NCBI GenBank assembly: GCA_033855775.1
Contig: JAWVFT010000139.1
Location: 1 to 48,047 of the forward strand
Reading direction: 5' to 3'
Source of the DNA: DASVTR01 sp033855775
Lineage (GTDB): Bacteria > Acidobacteriota > Blastocatellia > Pyrinomonadales > Pyrinomonadaceae
Length of the DNA: 48,047 bases
Shown here: positions 7,990-16,803 of the stretch, in pieces
Numbering within the stretch: position 1 is the first letter of the stretch
Layout: every line of letters begins with the position of its first letter
Made by a program: the position numbers and the translations under genes
The notes under the pieces: generated by a model
Seen by the model: only the letters and a program-made list of their open reading frames with translations
Database searches by the model: none
What the model was told of the DNA's origin: nothing

Positions 7990-8014
7990 CGTCTCGAACA
8001 AGTTGTTCGAGACG
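7990..8014. terminator. 25-bp near-perfect palindrome between convergent genes
   Basis: Arms of 12 bases at 7990-8001 (CGTCTCGAACAA) and 8003-8014 are exactly complementary around a single central base. It lies between the convergent GNAT gene and the SPFH gene, so a bidirectional terminator or mRNA-end hairpin is the simplest reading, though there is no T-run. Confidence 0.55.
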
Positions 8015-8046
8015 GCGCCGGTGATTGTCTTCCTTTCCTGCGCAGC

Positions 8047-8877
8047 TTATCGCCCGGCGGGAACTTGCAACTGCACGCCGGGTTGGCCGTACATAATGGT
8101 CAGCGCGCCCTGATGGCTCTTGATGCCTTCGGCGCGGGCGCGTTCAATCTCAAGCTGCAATTCCAGTTTCTTGATTTCGAGCAAAGCCGGATTGGCGAAA
8201 GTCTGCGCTTCGATTTGCTTGGTCTGCGCGGCGACCTTCGCGGCCTCAAGCCGTGCCTCTTCCGCCTGCTTCTGCTTCTCGTTGGCGACGACGCCGGAGG
8301 CCGCAGCCTCAACCCTGTCATCCAGGAAGTCTGGATTGCCTATCTGCACGGATTCGGTGATGAGCAGCAGTTGACTGCCAAGCTGCGGGCGTAGAGATTC
8401 AATGATGCGCTTTTGAATCTGCTCCTGGTTGGCGTAAATTTCGTAAGCTCCGTAATCGGCGAAAGCGTTGCGCGCTTCGGTTTGCACGATGCCCTTCAGG
8501 ATTTCGTTGCGCCGCCGGTGCCTTTCCTCTTCCGAGAAGCCGTACTTGCGCACATACTCCGTTATCTTCGCGGGGTCTGTGTAGGCCGTCAACGCAATCT
8601 CGACCTGCAAGGCCGCGTTGTCCTTGCTGGTCACGCGCACTTGCGCGCTCTCCGTAAACGATTTGATGTTCACCTCGTAGCTCTTGCGCCCCGGCGCAAT
8701 GGTCGTGAACCATCCGTCCGACGGAGTGTAGACGCGCTCAATCGCGCCCCACTTGGTCACGACCTGCACGGTTCCTTCCTGCGCAAACTTGATGTTCGAG
8801 TAAGTCGCCGTTCCTCCGACGACAAGAGCGATGAGAATCAGCGCTGCCGCGATGATGAAAGATTTGCTTCTGGGCAT
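8047..8877 (-). CDS. SPFH/prohibitin-domain membrane protein
   Basis: A protein of about 276 residues with one N-terminal membrane segment (SFIIAAALILIALVVGGTA) and an SPFH (stomatin/prohibitin/flotillin) domain: EGTVQVVTKWGAIERVYTPSDGWFTTIAPG, then VRVTSKDNAALQVEIALTAYTDPAK. A long charged coiled coil follows (NEKQKQAEEARLEAAKVAAQTKQIEAQT), and the chain ends YGQPGVQLQVPAGR. Such proteins form large rings on the membrane that organise microdomains and modulate membrane proteases. I chose the ATG at 8877 because GGAGG lies eight bases before it; the open frame extends 17 codons upstream to 8928. It appears to be a single-gene unit, with no neighbouring NfeD or FtsH gene. Confidence 0.88.
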   Translation of the reverse strand: MPRSKSFIIAAALILIALVVGGTATYSNIKFAQEGTVQVVTKWGAIERVYTPSDGWFTTIAPGRKSYEVNIKSFTESAQVRVTSKDNAALQVEIALTAYTDPAKITEYVRKYGFSEEERHRRRNEILKGIVQTEARNAFADYGAYEIYANQEQIQKRIIESLRPQLGSQLLLITESVQIGNPDFLDDRVEAAASGVVANEKQKQAEEARLEAAKVAAQTKQIEAQTFANPALLEIKKLELQLEIERARAEGIKSHQGALTIMYGQPGVQLQVPAGR

Positions 8878-9250
8878 AGAGCCTCCTCCGTTGGCGTTCA
8901 CAATCTCCGGCCATTTTTCTTGCTTCATATCTGCTTAAACGATGAATCGTCCGGCAAAGTTGTGAACGCCGTGTGAACAAACCGGCTGGTCAGACTTCAG
9001 CATAGCACGGCGCGCAGACCGTTGAATGAAAACGCGCGTCACGTCGCTTCGAAGACTCGCCGCGCGCCTAAATGTTGAGCTTGATTCTTGAGCTGAAGAG
9101 TCTATCTAAATTCTTGGCGGAATAAACCTGAAAGCTACCGGAGGCTTGCGGCCATCGTCACAACATGGCGCTGCGCTGTCAACGTGTTCGCGGAGCGGAC
9201 AGCCGCCTCGCCGCCTTCGCTATCCTTGAGGGATGGCCTTTGCGCAGGCT
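8878..9250. other. Gap with no recognisable gene
   Basis: The stretch between the SPFH gene and the next minus-strand gene holds the promoter of the SPFH gene. Frames in it have no ribosome sites or family resemblance. I see no strong hairpin. Confidence 0.4.
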
Positions 9251-9949
9251 TCAAAGGCTGCGGCACATCTCCGTTCCCCAGGGCGTTCCGATGGCGCGCG
9301 CGATTCCTAACTTCACCTCTGCATAGTTCCAGTCCTTGCGCTGCCAGATTGTGCCGTCCGCGTATTCGACGCGATTGACGACGACCCTTTCCTCGAAGAG
9401 GTCTTCCGACTTGTCGCGCAAACTGCCGACGCTGATGACATCGCTTGGGCCGGAGACGCTGAAAGCCTGCAACTCTTTATCCTTGTCGGGCTTGATATTG
9501 ACGCCGCAGAGAAACTGCCGCCGCACGACGTTCGCAGGGTTCGCTTTCTCTTTAAACTGATATTCCCAGAACATGACTTCGATAATTTTCGCGCTCGCGT
9601 TCTGGACTTTGACGCGATACGCATAGCCGTCAACGGCCTTCGGCTTGGGCGCGCGCGCTTCCTGCACGCTCTTTTCCAGCGCGGCGCTGCGCCCGTCAAG
9701 CGAGTCTGCGTTCGGGTCTCTCACGCCCGCCGGGTCATTCGTCCTGCGGTTTCGCTCAAAGTTTTTATTGGCCGGAAGCATCGCCGCCGCCGGAGCCATG
9801 ACAGGCTCGTCCAATTTCTCGACCGCCTGATGGCTTCTGGCCCACTTGGAACTGAGCACGACCACCGCAGACCCGTCGTTAGTGCGCGGCGTGTCCTGAC
9901 CCGGCAACATCAATAGCAGGAGAAACGGCAAGAGCAAGAGTATTCCCAT
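9251..9949 (-). CDS. Secreted protein of unknown function
   Basis: A 232-residue protein beginning with a short hydrophobic segment (MGILLLLPFLLLLMLPG) that acts as signal peptide or anchor. A low-complexity linker to about residue 105 follows (rich in Ala, Asn, Arg). The C-terminal 120 residues look folded and beta-rich: YAYRVKVQNASAKIIEVMFWEYQFKEK, RRQFLCGVNIKPDKDKELQAFSV, and VVVNRVEYADGTIWQRKDWNYAEVK. Two cysteines (in FLCGV and near the C-terminus, EMCRSL) could pair. I recall similar proteins only from acidobacterial genomes and know no function. The N-terminus has no lipobox. Confidence 0.65.
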   Translation of the reverse strand: MGILLLLPFLLLLMLPGQDTPRTNDGSAVVVLSSKWARSHQAVEKLDEPVMAPAAAMLPANKNFERNRRTNDPAGVRDPNADSLDGRSAALEKSVQEARAPKPKAVDGYAYRVKVQNASAKIIEVMFWEYQFKEKANPANVVRRQFLCGVNIKPDKDKELQAFSVSGPSDVISVGSLRDKSEDLFEERVVVNRVEYADGTIWQRKDWNYAEVKLGIARAIGTPWGTEMCRSL

Positions 9950-10288
9950 GTTTTGTCTCCGGTGATAACGAATGAAGCCCCGGCTGCTGCCACTGTCGCA
10001 GACTCGCTGTGCCGCCGGGAACGTGGAGCGAGGCCGTCATCCGACGCTCATGCCCGCTCAACTTCAAGGGATGAGGGCAGCAGCGATGCTAACCTTTGCT
10101 GCCGCCTGTTGCTGAATGGAAAAGATAGATAAAGACACAGCGACTGTCAATGCGTCTCGCCTCTCCGCCGTCGCTCAAAAGCGCGCGAAGCCGCGACAGC
10201 ATTTCTTTCATCCTTCTCCTCCCGATTTGGTAGAATGCTGTCCGCCGCCGCCTTGCTTCTATTTCATCGCGGGCATCATGAGTCGCTT
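9950..10288. other. Divergent promoter region
   Basis: This stretch separates the minus-strand secreted-protein gene from the beta-lactamase gene and must hold promoters for both. I see no convincing consensus promoter, hairpin or conserved frame. The frame starting at 10116 has no ribosome site. Confidence 0.35.
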
Positions 10289-11296
10289 ATGCGGATTAGA
10301 AATTCAGTGGTCGCCATAGTTGGCGTTCTCATCCTTGTCGTCGCCGCCGTGGCCTTCGCCGCCGGTCTGTTCAAGAGCAGCCTTTCCGCGCAGAGCCGCG
10401 ACAATCGCGCGGGCGCAGGCCACATAGCTTCTACGGTCGCTGCGCCGGTCGCGGCAAGCGCGACTCAAACAGAGCAACCGTCGAGCGTTGATGCGGAGTT
10501 GACCAAACGCCTTCAGCAGATTTGCGACCGCGCGGGCGGCATCGTCGGCGTGGCTGTGATTCACGTCGAGACGGGCCGCGCCGTGGAGCTTCAGGGCGCG
10601 ACGCCGCTGCCTCTCTACAGCGTCTTCAAGCTGCCGCTGGCCGTCGTCGTGCTCAAGGAGGTCGAAGCGAACCGGCTGCGGCTCGACCGGAAAGTTCTGG
10701 TCACGCTGGCCGAGGTCGCGCCGGGTTGGAAGGGAAACAAAGACCTGTGGCGCAAGCCCGTCGAACGAACTGTCGCGGAGTTGCTGGAACTGTCCCTCGT
10801 GCGCAGCGACAACACCTCAAGCGACAAACTCCTGCAACTCGTCGGCGGCCCGGCAATGGTCACAGAGCGTATGCGCTCGCTTGGTTTCGAGCACATAGAT
10901 ATTCGCTCGACAGTTCGAGAGTTCGCGGCGCAGGGCGGAACGCCCAACACAGGCACGGCCTCCGACCTCGCGCGACTGCTCGCGCAACTGCAAAAGGGAG
11001 CGATACTACAGCCGCCGCAACTCGAAGTTCTCCTCGGATTGATGACGCGAGCGATGACGGGCGAGCGACGTTTGCGCGGCGACCTTCCCGCCGGAACTTT
11101 GGTTGCCGACAAGACCGGCACGGGCGAACCCGGCTCGTCCACGAATGACGTCGGGCTAATCACGCTGCCCAAAGGGAAGGGGCATCTGGCGATGGCGGTT
11201 CTCGTCAGTGGCTCTAAGTTGGCGGACGCGGCGCAGGAGAAAATTATCGCCGAACTCGCGCGCGCGGCGTATGACGCGCACGTCTCCAACGACTGA
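10289..11296 (+). CDS. Class A serine beta-lactamase
   Basis: A protein of about 335 residues with an N-terminal membrane segment or uncleaved signal (about 6-35), then the penicillin-binding/class A fold. Numbered from the ATG at 10289, the motifs are SVFK (nucleophile Ser111, Lys114), SDN (Ser173-Asp174-Asn175), Glu211 in VREFAAQ as the candidate general base of the omega loop, and KTGT (Lys275). Spacings match Ambler positions 70, 130, 166 and 234 to within a few residues. The usual Asn170 of the omega loop (ExxLN) is absent: four residues after Glu211 there is Gln. Subclass A2 enzymes also vary here. It should hydrolyse beta-lactams in the periplasm; substrate range cannot be read. The open frame extends to 10235, but the ATG at 10289 fits the signal best. 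No LysR regulator is adjacent. Confidence 0.85.
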   Translation: MRIRNSVVAIVGVLILVVAAVAFAAGLFKSSLSAQSRDNRAGAGHIASTVAAPVAASATQTEQPSSVDAELTKRLQQICDRAGGIVGVAVIHVETGRAVELQGATPLPLYSVFKLPLAVVVLKEVEANRLRLDRKVLVTLAEVAPGWKGNKDLWRKPVERTVAELLELSLVRSDNTSSDKLLQLVGGPAMVTERMRSLGFEHIDIRSTVREFAAQGGTPNTGTASDLARLLAQLQKGAILQPPQLEVLLGLMTRAMTGERRLRGDLPAGTLVADKTGTGEPGSSTNDVGLITLPKGKGHLAMAVLVSGSKLADAAQEKIIAELARAAYDAHVSND

Positions 11297-11371
11297 CACG
11301 AAAACAGCGCGGGCTACTTCGAGCGGTCGGCGAAACGCCCGGCTCTTCGACATAGAGAAAGCAGGAAGAAC

Positions 11372-11863
11372 ATGGCAGACGAACACATCGCAACTTATTT
11401 GAACGACCATCTGGCCGGCTCCGTGGTGGCTCTTGAGCTTTTGGAGCATCTCGAAGCGGCGCATAAAGGCTCGCCCCTTGAAAGCTTCGTCGCCGAGTTG
11501 CGCGCCGACATCGAGGCAGACCGCAAAGAGCTTGAGTCGCTGATGAGCGCGCTCAATATTTCTGAAAGCCGGACGCGAAAGGCTTCGGCGTGGCTCACGG
11601 AGAAGGTCACGGAACTCAAGCTGCGCCTTGATGACCCGGCAGCCGATGGCGACTTGCGTTTGCTGGAATCAATCGAAGCGGTGGCTCTCGGCATTGATGG
11701 GAAACGCGCTCTCTGGCGGGCCCTGGCGACGGCGGCGGAGGACGAGCCGAAGCTACGCGCGCTCGACTATGAACGCCTGGAGCGTCGCGCCGAAGAGCAA
11801 CGTAGCCGCGTGGAAACGGCGCGGCTCGATGCCGCGAAAAAAGCGCTGGTTCCAGTCTCTTAG
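11372..11863 (+). CDS. Conserved all-helical cytoplasmic protein
   Basis: A 163-residue protein predicted to be almost entirely helical, in the style of a four-helix bundle: IATYLNDHLAGSVVALELLEHLEAA, FVAELRADIEADRKELESLMSAL, RLLESIEAVALGIDGKRALWRALATAAEDE, and RLERRAEEQRSRVETARLDAAKKAL. Proteins of this length and opening (YLNDHLAGS-x-ALELLEHL) occur in many bacteria without a known role. The arrangement recalls ferritin-like or DUF892 bundles, but the Glu/His metal ligands of ferritins are not laid out as required. No signal peptide. It follows the beta-lactamase gene on the same strand by 75 bases. Confidence 0.7.
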   Translation: MADEHIATYLNDHLAGSVVALELLEHLEAAHKGSPLESFVAELRADIEADRKELESLMSALNISESRTRKASAWLTEKVTELKLRLDDPAADGDLRLLESIEAVALGIDGKRALWRALATAAEDEPKLRALDYERLERRAEEQRSRVETARLDAAKKALVPVS

Positions 11864-11890
11864 AAGACAGTCGCCTTGCGAGAGAGCTTG

Positions 11891-12484
11891 ATGAACCGAT
11901 TGACATCGACAACGACAACAACTAATCAGCGTCCACGCGCTAAGCGCAAAGGGCAATGCTGCGTTCTCCGCTTCTCAGCGTCGGTGGCGTTGCTCTTCAT
12001 CTTCGCCGCGACCGTCTCCGCACAGAACCGCTCGATTATTTCCGCGCAGGCTAACGGCTCTCTATCCGAGCTTATAGACAAGCATCGCGTCGCGCTGCTG
12101 GTCAAGCGGTTGTCTGTGTTTGATGTGCGCGACGGGCAGAGCGCGCTGGTTGAAGAAGCTTTGAAGCCTGAGACGCGCACGTTCAGGCGTTACCGCATGG
12201 CTTTCAACACCATCGCGCGCAAGCTGAATAAGTTTCTGAAAAAGCGCAAAAACATGGGCGTGGTCGAACGAGTCGAAGATGCTGATTTCGTCATCTTCTT
12301 CAATCTTCTGGAGTATCGCTGGCCGCTCGGCGCTCCTTATCCGTATGGCGAATTGTTCGTCATCGTCAAGCCTGAATCCGGCACGAAGGGGCGCATCGTC
12401 TGGAAGTCCAGAAAGGTGCAATGGGCGGGCGACGCGGTGGATGATTTGATGGATGACTTAAGATTGGTGCAGTGGAACAGATGA
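11891..12484 (+). CDS. Secreted protein of unknown function
   Basis: A protein of about 197 residues with a long, basic, Thr-rich N-terminal region, then a signal peptide core (FSASVALLFIFAATVSAQ). The mature part is a mixed alpha/beta region: LIDKHRVALLVKRLSVFDVRDGQSALVEEAL, a basic helix KLNKFLKKRKNMGVVERVEDADFVIFFNLLEYRW, and YGELFVIVKPESGTKGRIVWKSRKVQWAGDAVDDLMDDL. The ADFVIFF...GELFVIVKP core resembles the secreted DUF4136-like or lipoprotein folds seen in acidobacteria, but I cannot name the family. The start at 11891 is chosen as the first ATG giving a compact signal; 11876 is an alternative. It is followed by a 576-residue gene 43 bases later. Confidence 0.6.
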   Translation: MNRLTSTTTTTNQRPRAKRKGQCCVLRFSASVALLFIFAATVSAQNRSIISAQANGSLSELIDKHRVALLVKRLSVFDVRDGQSALVEEALKPETRTFRRYRMAFNTIARKLNKFLKKRKNMGVVERVEDADFVIFFNLLEYRWPLGAPYPYGELFVIVKPESGTKGRIVWKSRKVQWAGDAVDDLMDDLRLVQWNR

Positions 12485-12527
12485 TGATGGATGCGCTCAT
12501 GACAGAATCCGACATCGTGGAGAAACA

Positions 12528-14258
12528 GTGTCGTCTAAGACTCTTAACGCCACGCTCGACCGGCTCGAAGAATTAAAACGCAGCTTCGGGACAAGCGAGA
12601 GCCTGCGCGTCGGAAAGACGCTCTCGCAACTCGCCCGTCGTCGTTTCACAGACGCCGCTTCGCTCATTCGTTTTCACGAAATCCTGCTCTTCCTGCGCGC
12701 CTACCCGCGCGATTCCGCGACTCTCCGGCAGACCGAAGACCTCCTCGATTCTTTCCATCAACGTGTCGAGCAGCTTTACGCGGCGGGCGCCGAAGACCTC
12801 TACGCCCTAACGGAACCGGAAGTGTCCGGCATCGCGGGAACATCCTTCGTAGCTCTCTGGGGCTACGACATCGTGCGCCATCTCGCCGCGAGCCATCCGG
12901 CGCGAGTCGAGATTGATTGGGAAGATTATGAAGGCGAAGCGACGCTCATCGCCGTCTTGAAAATTCTCCTGCCGTTTTTCGAGGACGGAGCTTACGTCGA
13001 ATATCCTGTTCCTTATCTGAAGTGGTTGCGGGCGGCCAAAACGCGCGGCGAGCGTGACCTCGCGTGTCTGCTCAGATGCTTTGAGCAATACGAGATTCCA
13101 TACAAAGAGAAAGCCGCGCTCTTCGAGGCTCTCAAAATCTGGGTTCACTGGGAACTCGGCAACTCTCAGGCGACGCGCACGAAGATGCGGCGACCCGCGC
13201 CTCGCGTGTTCTATCACGACCGCCCGCTGCTTGGCCGCCGCGATGTTTCGCTGGCGCGCGAGTTGGAAGATTCAGCGCCGCTGCCGCTTGAGAAACTCTC
13301 AAAGCATGAAGGCTTGAAGCTGCTCTCTCAAGGGCGCGACACGATGGCCGTGCGTTATCGTGAGCTTCACGGCTTTACACACGGCGACGCGCGCCATGTG
13401 CTTCGCGTCGATGCAGGACGCGGCGTAGAGTTCTACGTTTGGGGCGTTCCCTCCGCGCGCCGCCTGCCGCTGCTCGCTTATCATTCCATGCTCATCTGCA
13501 AGAACGGCGTCCCGGCGGGCTACTCCGAATCGCTCTCGCTCTTTGAACGCTCCGAGTGCGGCCTCAATCTTTTTTACACCTTCCGCGACGGCGAGTCGGC
13601 TTGGATTTACGCGCGCCTGCTTCGTCTCTTCCGGCAATATCTGGGCGTCAAGGTCTTCTCGATTGACCCTTACCAACTCGGCTTCAAGAACGAAGAGGGC
13701 ATCGAGTCAGGCTCATTCTGGTTCTATCGCAAACTCGGTTTCCGTCCTATTCAACCCAAGCTCGCCCGCCTGGTTTTGAGCGAAGAGCGCAAGATTGCCG
13801 CGCTCCCCGGCTATCGCACGCCCGCGCGCTCTTTGCGCCAACTCGCCACAGGGCATCTGCTGTATGAACCTCCGGCCACCAAACATTCCGGCGACTGGGA
13901 CAACTTTCACATACGCAACATCGGCCTCGCCATCCAGCGGCGCATGGTCGAGCGCTTCGGCGGCGTCGAACAGAAGATGCGTCGCGCCTGCGTCTCAAGA
14001 GTCGAGCGCGCTCTCGGCGCGCAAGCGGCAAACTGGAACGACCCGGAGCGTCGCGCTTTCTCCGAACTCGCGCTCGTGCTCGACCTCATTCCAGACCTCG
14101 CGCGCTGGTCAAGCGAAGAGAAGAGAGCAGTCGTCCGCATCGTGCGCGCTAAAGCGGGAGCGGAAGAATTACTGTATGCGCGACTGCTGCAAAAACATTC
14201 CAGGCTGCGCGCACGAATAATCGAGATTGGCTCGACAGAGAATGTGTCCGAGCGATGA
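12528..14258 (+). CDS. 576-residue protein with C-terminal GNAT-like domain
   Basis: A large cytoplasmic protein without signal peptide or membrane segment. The N-terminal half (about 1-230) is helical. The middle to C-terminal part (about 290-440) looks like a diverged GNAT acetyltransferase: a strand region VEFYVWGVPSARRLPLLAYHSMLICKNGVPAGY, SESLSLFERSECGLNLFYTFRDGESAW, an Arg/Leu-rich helix, and the closing signature SGSFWFYRKLGFRP that GNAT proteins carry as motif B. Similar proteins are present in acidobacteria and planctomycetes with no described role. The start is GTG at 12528 with GGAG eight bases upstream. An overlapping ATG frame starting at 12481 runs in another frame for 31 codons and is not supported. 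Confidence 0.65.
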   Translation: MSSKTLNATLDRLEELKRSFGTSESLRVGKTLSQLARRRFTDAASLIRFHEILLFLRAYPRDSATLRQTEDLLDSFHQRVEQLYAAGAEDLYALTEPEVSGIAGTSFVALWGYDIVRHLAASHPARVEIDWEDYEGEATLIAVLKILLPFFEDGAYVEYPVPYLKWLRAAKTRGERDLACLLRCFEQYEIPYKEKAALFEALKIWVHWELGNSQATRTKMRRPAPRVFYHDRPLLGRRDVSLARELEDSAPLPLEKLSKHEGLKLLSQGRDTMAVRYRELHGFTHGDARHVLRVDAGRGVEFYVWGVPSARRLPLLAYHSMLICKNGVPAGYSESLSLFERSECGLNLFYTFRDGESAWIYARLLRLFRQYLGVKVFSIDPYQLGFKNEEGIESGSFWFYRKLGFRPIQPKLARLVLSEERKIAALPGYRTPARSLRQLATGHLLYEPPATKHSGDWDNFHIRNIGLAIQRRMVERFGGVEQKMRRACVSRVERALGAQAANWNDPERRAFSELALVLDLIPDLARWSSEEKRAVVRIVRAKAGAEELLYARLLQKHSRLRARIIEIGSTENVSER

Positions 14259-14321
14259 ACGGGGAGAGATTTTAGACACCAAGTTCTTCATGGATGTCTC
14301 AATCGAATTTCGTCGAAGCGG

Positions 14322-14828
14322 CTATCGTTTTTGCCCGCAGTCAAATTCGAGCGTCGAAGCGGCGTTGGCAATCTTCCAGCCGTCAATGGTGCGGACGAGG
14401 TGAAAAGAGTTTGTGCCGCAGTGTGAGAATTTATCGCCGACGTGAAAAGTGTAACGCCCGTAGACGAGCGCCATATCGCCGAAGATTTCAACTTTCGGCT
14501 CACTCATCTTTTCAATGAACTCTGGAGCTTTGGCTTCCGCGATTGCCTTGGCGAAAGCGTCCGCGGTGAAGACGCGCGTGGTGGACAAGCCTTCGCCCGT
14601 GCGCGGTTTGTCAATGGCGACGAGTTGGCCTTCGGGCGTAAACAGAGCGCGAATCGCGGCGGCGTCCTTCGCCCGCATCGCTTCAAACAACTTGTTGACG
14701 ACAGCCGACGCTTCCTGCTTCGTAGCTCCAACCGATGATTGTTTGGCGTCATTCTTCGCGGCGGTCTGCGCCGTTGCCGGAGCGCACACGGCGAGCGCGA
14801 AAATCAAGAGCGCGATAAATTTTTTCAT
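14322..14828 (-). CDS. Secreted NTF2-like (DUF4440/SnoaL-type) protein
   Basis: A 168-residue protein with a signal peptide (residues 1-21, ending ATAQT). The mature part is a single NTF2-like cone: helix VVNKLFEAMRAKDAAAIRALFTPEGQLVAI, then FIEKMSEPKVEIFGDMALVYGRYTFHVGDKFSHCGTNSFHLVRTIDGWKIANAASTLEF. This fold hosts small ligand-binding domains and enzymes; the exported DUF4440 type often accompanies hydrolases. Two cysteines (HCGTN and the C-terminal FDCGQ) could form a disulphide in the periplasm. It lies 15 bases after the stop of the secreted amidohydrolase gene on the same strand, so the two form an operon and likely act on related substrates. Confidence 0.85.
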   Translation of the reverse strand: MKKFIALLIFALAVCAPATAQTAAKNDAKQSSVGATKQEASAVVNKLFEAMRAKDAAAIRALFTPEGQLVAIDKPRTGEGLSTTRVFTADAFAKAIAEAKAPEFIEKMSEPKVEIFGDMALVYGRYTFHVGDKFSHCGTNSFHLVRTIDGWKIANAASTLEFDCGQKR

Positions 14829-14843
14829 TGGATTCTTTGCCTT

Positions 14844-16271
14844 CTATTTTTCATCGTCGAGCGCGTGTCGAAAACGCGGCGCGATTTCGTCGAGCATCGC
14901 GTCCAGGTGTGGCTGCGTGAACCAGCGACCTTTGAGCATCACTCCGGCGCGTCGCTCCGTGTTCGCAATGTTGTCGAGCGGATTGGCTTCGAGCAAAACC
15001 AAATCGGCGCGCTTGCCTCGCTCGATGGTTCCGGTCTTGTCAAGCGTTCCGAAAAACTCAGCCGGATTGCGCGTGGCCGCCTCAAGCGTCGCGTAGTTCG
15101 ACAGCCCCGCTTCATTCAGAGCGCGCAGTTCGCGGTGCAGCGTGTAGCCGTAAAGCAAGAGCCATTCGGGCGTGTCCGAGCCTGCGAGAATCTTGCCGCC
15201 CGCGTCGTGAATCGCTTTGACTATCTTGTTTCTGATGGCGACGTAGCGGGCGCGTCTTTCGGGCGAGGCCGCCGTCGCCCAATATCTTTTATTGACGCCG
15301 AGCCAGAAATCAATCTGCTTCTGCGGGTAGAAGCGAATGTCCGGCTGTGCCTTGATTGCTTCTTCACTGCGGCCAACGCCGAAGGTTGATTTGAAGAGAT
15401 ACAGCGTCGGCGTGGCGAAATGATTTGCCTGAACAGTCGCGCGAGCCAGTTCGGGAATCCTGCTTTCGTCCAAAACATCGAGGCTCTCCCAGTTCTTCGG
15501 TTGATAAAGATAGATGTCCGAGACGGAGCCTTTGATGGGCGAGCCTGCGGGCAGCAACGCTTCGAGATACGAATCGAGATGTTCGATTTGCTGTCGAGCC
15601 TTGAGCGCGCGTTGCAGCCCGACGAAGCGGCTGTCGGCGTGGCCGATGACGCGTATGCTCTGCCGTGCGGCTTCGTCAACTATCGCTTCGTAAACTTCCG
15701 GCTTGAGATTGGTCGTCACCTTCAAATAATCGTAGCCGTCGCGCTTTGCTCTGCGCACAGAATCACGCGCTTCCTGTTCGTTGGTCACGACGTAGGCGTT
15801 GCCAGACTTCTTGCCGATGAACTGCGGGCTCGCGGCGTAAATCGTCGGAGCCATGATTTCGCCGCGCGCCGACTTTTCGCGCAGCACAAGCTGTTCCGGC
15901 GTTCCGGTCATCAAACGAATCGTCGTCACGCCTTGAGCCACCATGACCTTCAATTCGTCTTCCGCCAGAGCGTCCGGGAAGTCGTCGTCCGAGAAGAGAT
16001 GAACGTGCATGTCCGTGAGGCCGGGAATTAAAAACTTTCCGGCTCCGTCAATACGCTGCGCGCCTGCCGGGACTTTCACCTTTCGCGCGGCGCCTATTTC
16101 GGCAATCACGCCGTCGCGGACAATGACGGTTTGATTACGCAGCACGCGCTCTTTGTCCATCGGAATAACATTCACGCCGACGAAAGCCGTCGTCTTTGAA
16201 TCCGGCGAAGCGGCTCGCCCGAACGACGCGAAGGCCGTCAATAAAATCAGCAGGGAAACAATCTTTCTCAT
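14844..16271 (-). CDS. Secreted amidohydrolase family protein
   Basis: A protein of about 475 residues of the metal-dependent amidohydrolase superfamily, imidazolonepropionase/prolidase-like group. Counting from the ATG at 16271, metal ligands of the TIM barrel are all visible: HVH (His89, His91), the carboxylated lysine Lys184 in YDYLKVT, His211, His231 and Asp366 in LAGSDTPEW. The N-terminus is a signal peptide (MRKIVSLLILLTAFASFGRA), so it works in the periplasm. Residues 23-80 and the C-terminal KTGTIERGKRADLVLLEANP segment are the small beta-domain typical of these enzymes. Secreted members cleave amide or peptide-like bonds; the substrate is unknown. The open frame extends 37 codons further to 16382 but only this ATG gives the signal peptide. 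Operonic with the NTF2-like gene. Confidence 0.88.
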   Translation of the reverse strand: MRKIVSLLILLTAFASFGRAASPDSKTTAFVGVNVIPMDKERVLRNQTVIVRDGVIAEIGAARKVKVPAGAQRIDGAGKFLIPGLTDMHVHLFSDDDFPDALAEDELKVMVAQGVTTIRLMTGTPEQLVLREKSARGEIMAPTIYAASPQFIGKKSGNAYVVTNEQEARDSVRRAKRDGYDYLKVTTNLKPEVYEAIVDEAARQSIRVIGHADSRFVGLQRALKARQQIEHLDSYLEALLPAGSPIKGSVSDIYLYQPKNWESLDVLDESRIPELARATVQANHFATPTLYLFKSTFGVGRSEEAIKAQPDIRFYPQKQIDFWLGVNKRYWATAASPERRARYVAIRNKIVKAIHDAGGKILAGSDTPEWLLLYGYTLHRELRALNEAGLSNYATLEAATRNPAEFFGTLDKTGTIERGKRADLVLLEANPLDNIANTERRAGVMLKGRWFTQPHLDAMLDEIAPRFRHALDDEK

Positions 16272-16803
16272 CTCTCTTATCCTGACTTTAAGCAACTCAC
16301 CAATCGAGAATCCGTCCGTGCTGTGTGCTTGAAGGCCGCGCTCCTTCGCTGTCATCGCCGGGCGGTTGGCCTTGATTCGCACAAGAGCTTTTCTTTGGGC
16401 CGGTAGACCAACGCGGCCACTGTTTGATTCAAGCCGGACTAAACTTTTAAGCTTTGCTGTTGACCGCTGACCGGAATGACTTTTCAGTCAAATACAACGA
16501 CGGCCCGGTCTGTCGAGTTTCAGGAATTTTGGATGGCCGATGAGCTAAATGGCTCTGAACACGGAATCTGAAACGGGACGCTATTCGCCGTTTCTCTCTT
16601 CAGTGACAATGGGGCGGAGCGCGCCGTCAGCGGAAACTGTATGAAAATCTGTTGCAATAAGTCTGGCGAGGCGTTACTCTGTGGCGCTATGAGTGTCACC
16701 CCGCCGGACTTCCGGCATCCAGACGCTCTTAAGACACACTAAGACTGAGCCGCCAGTGAAGTGCGTCACGGCAGCAGCGCATCCTTTAGTGTTTGCGTTT
16801 CTG
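16272..16803. other. 530-base gap without recognisable gene
   Basis: This region holds the promoter of the amidohydrolase operon on the minus strand. Frames are short and without ribosome sites or family resemblance. I see only weak short inverted repeats and no strong promoter. Confidence 0.4.

Noticed and set aside
7990..8014. LexA (Cheo box)-like site in the palindrome
   Set aside because: CGAAC and GTTCG occur, but with a 5-base rather than a 4-base spacer, and it lies between convergent gene ends where no promoter is expected.
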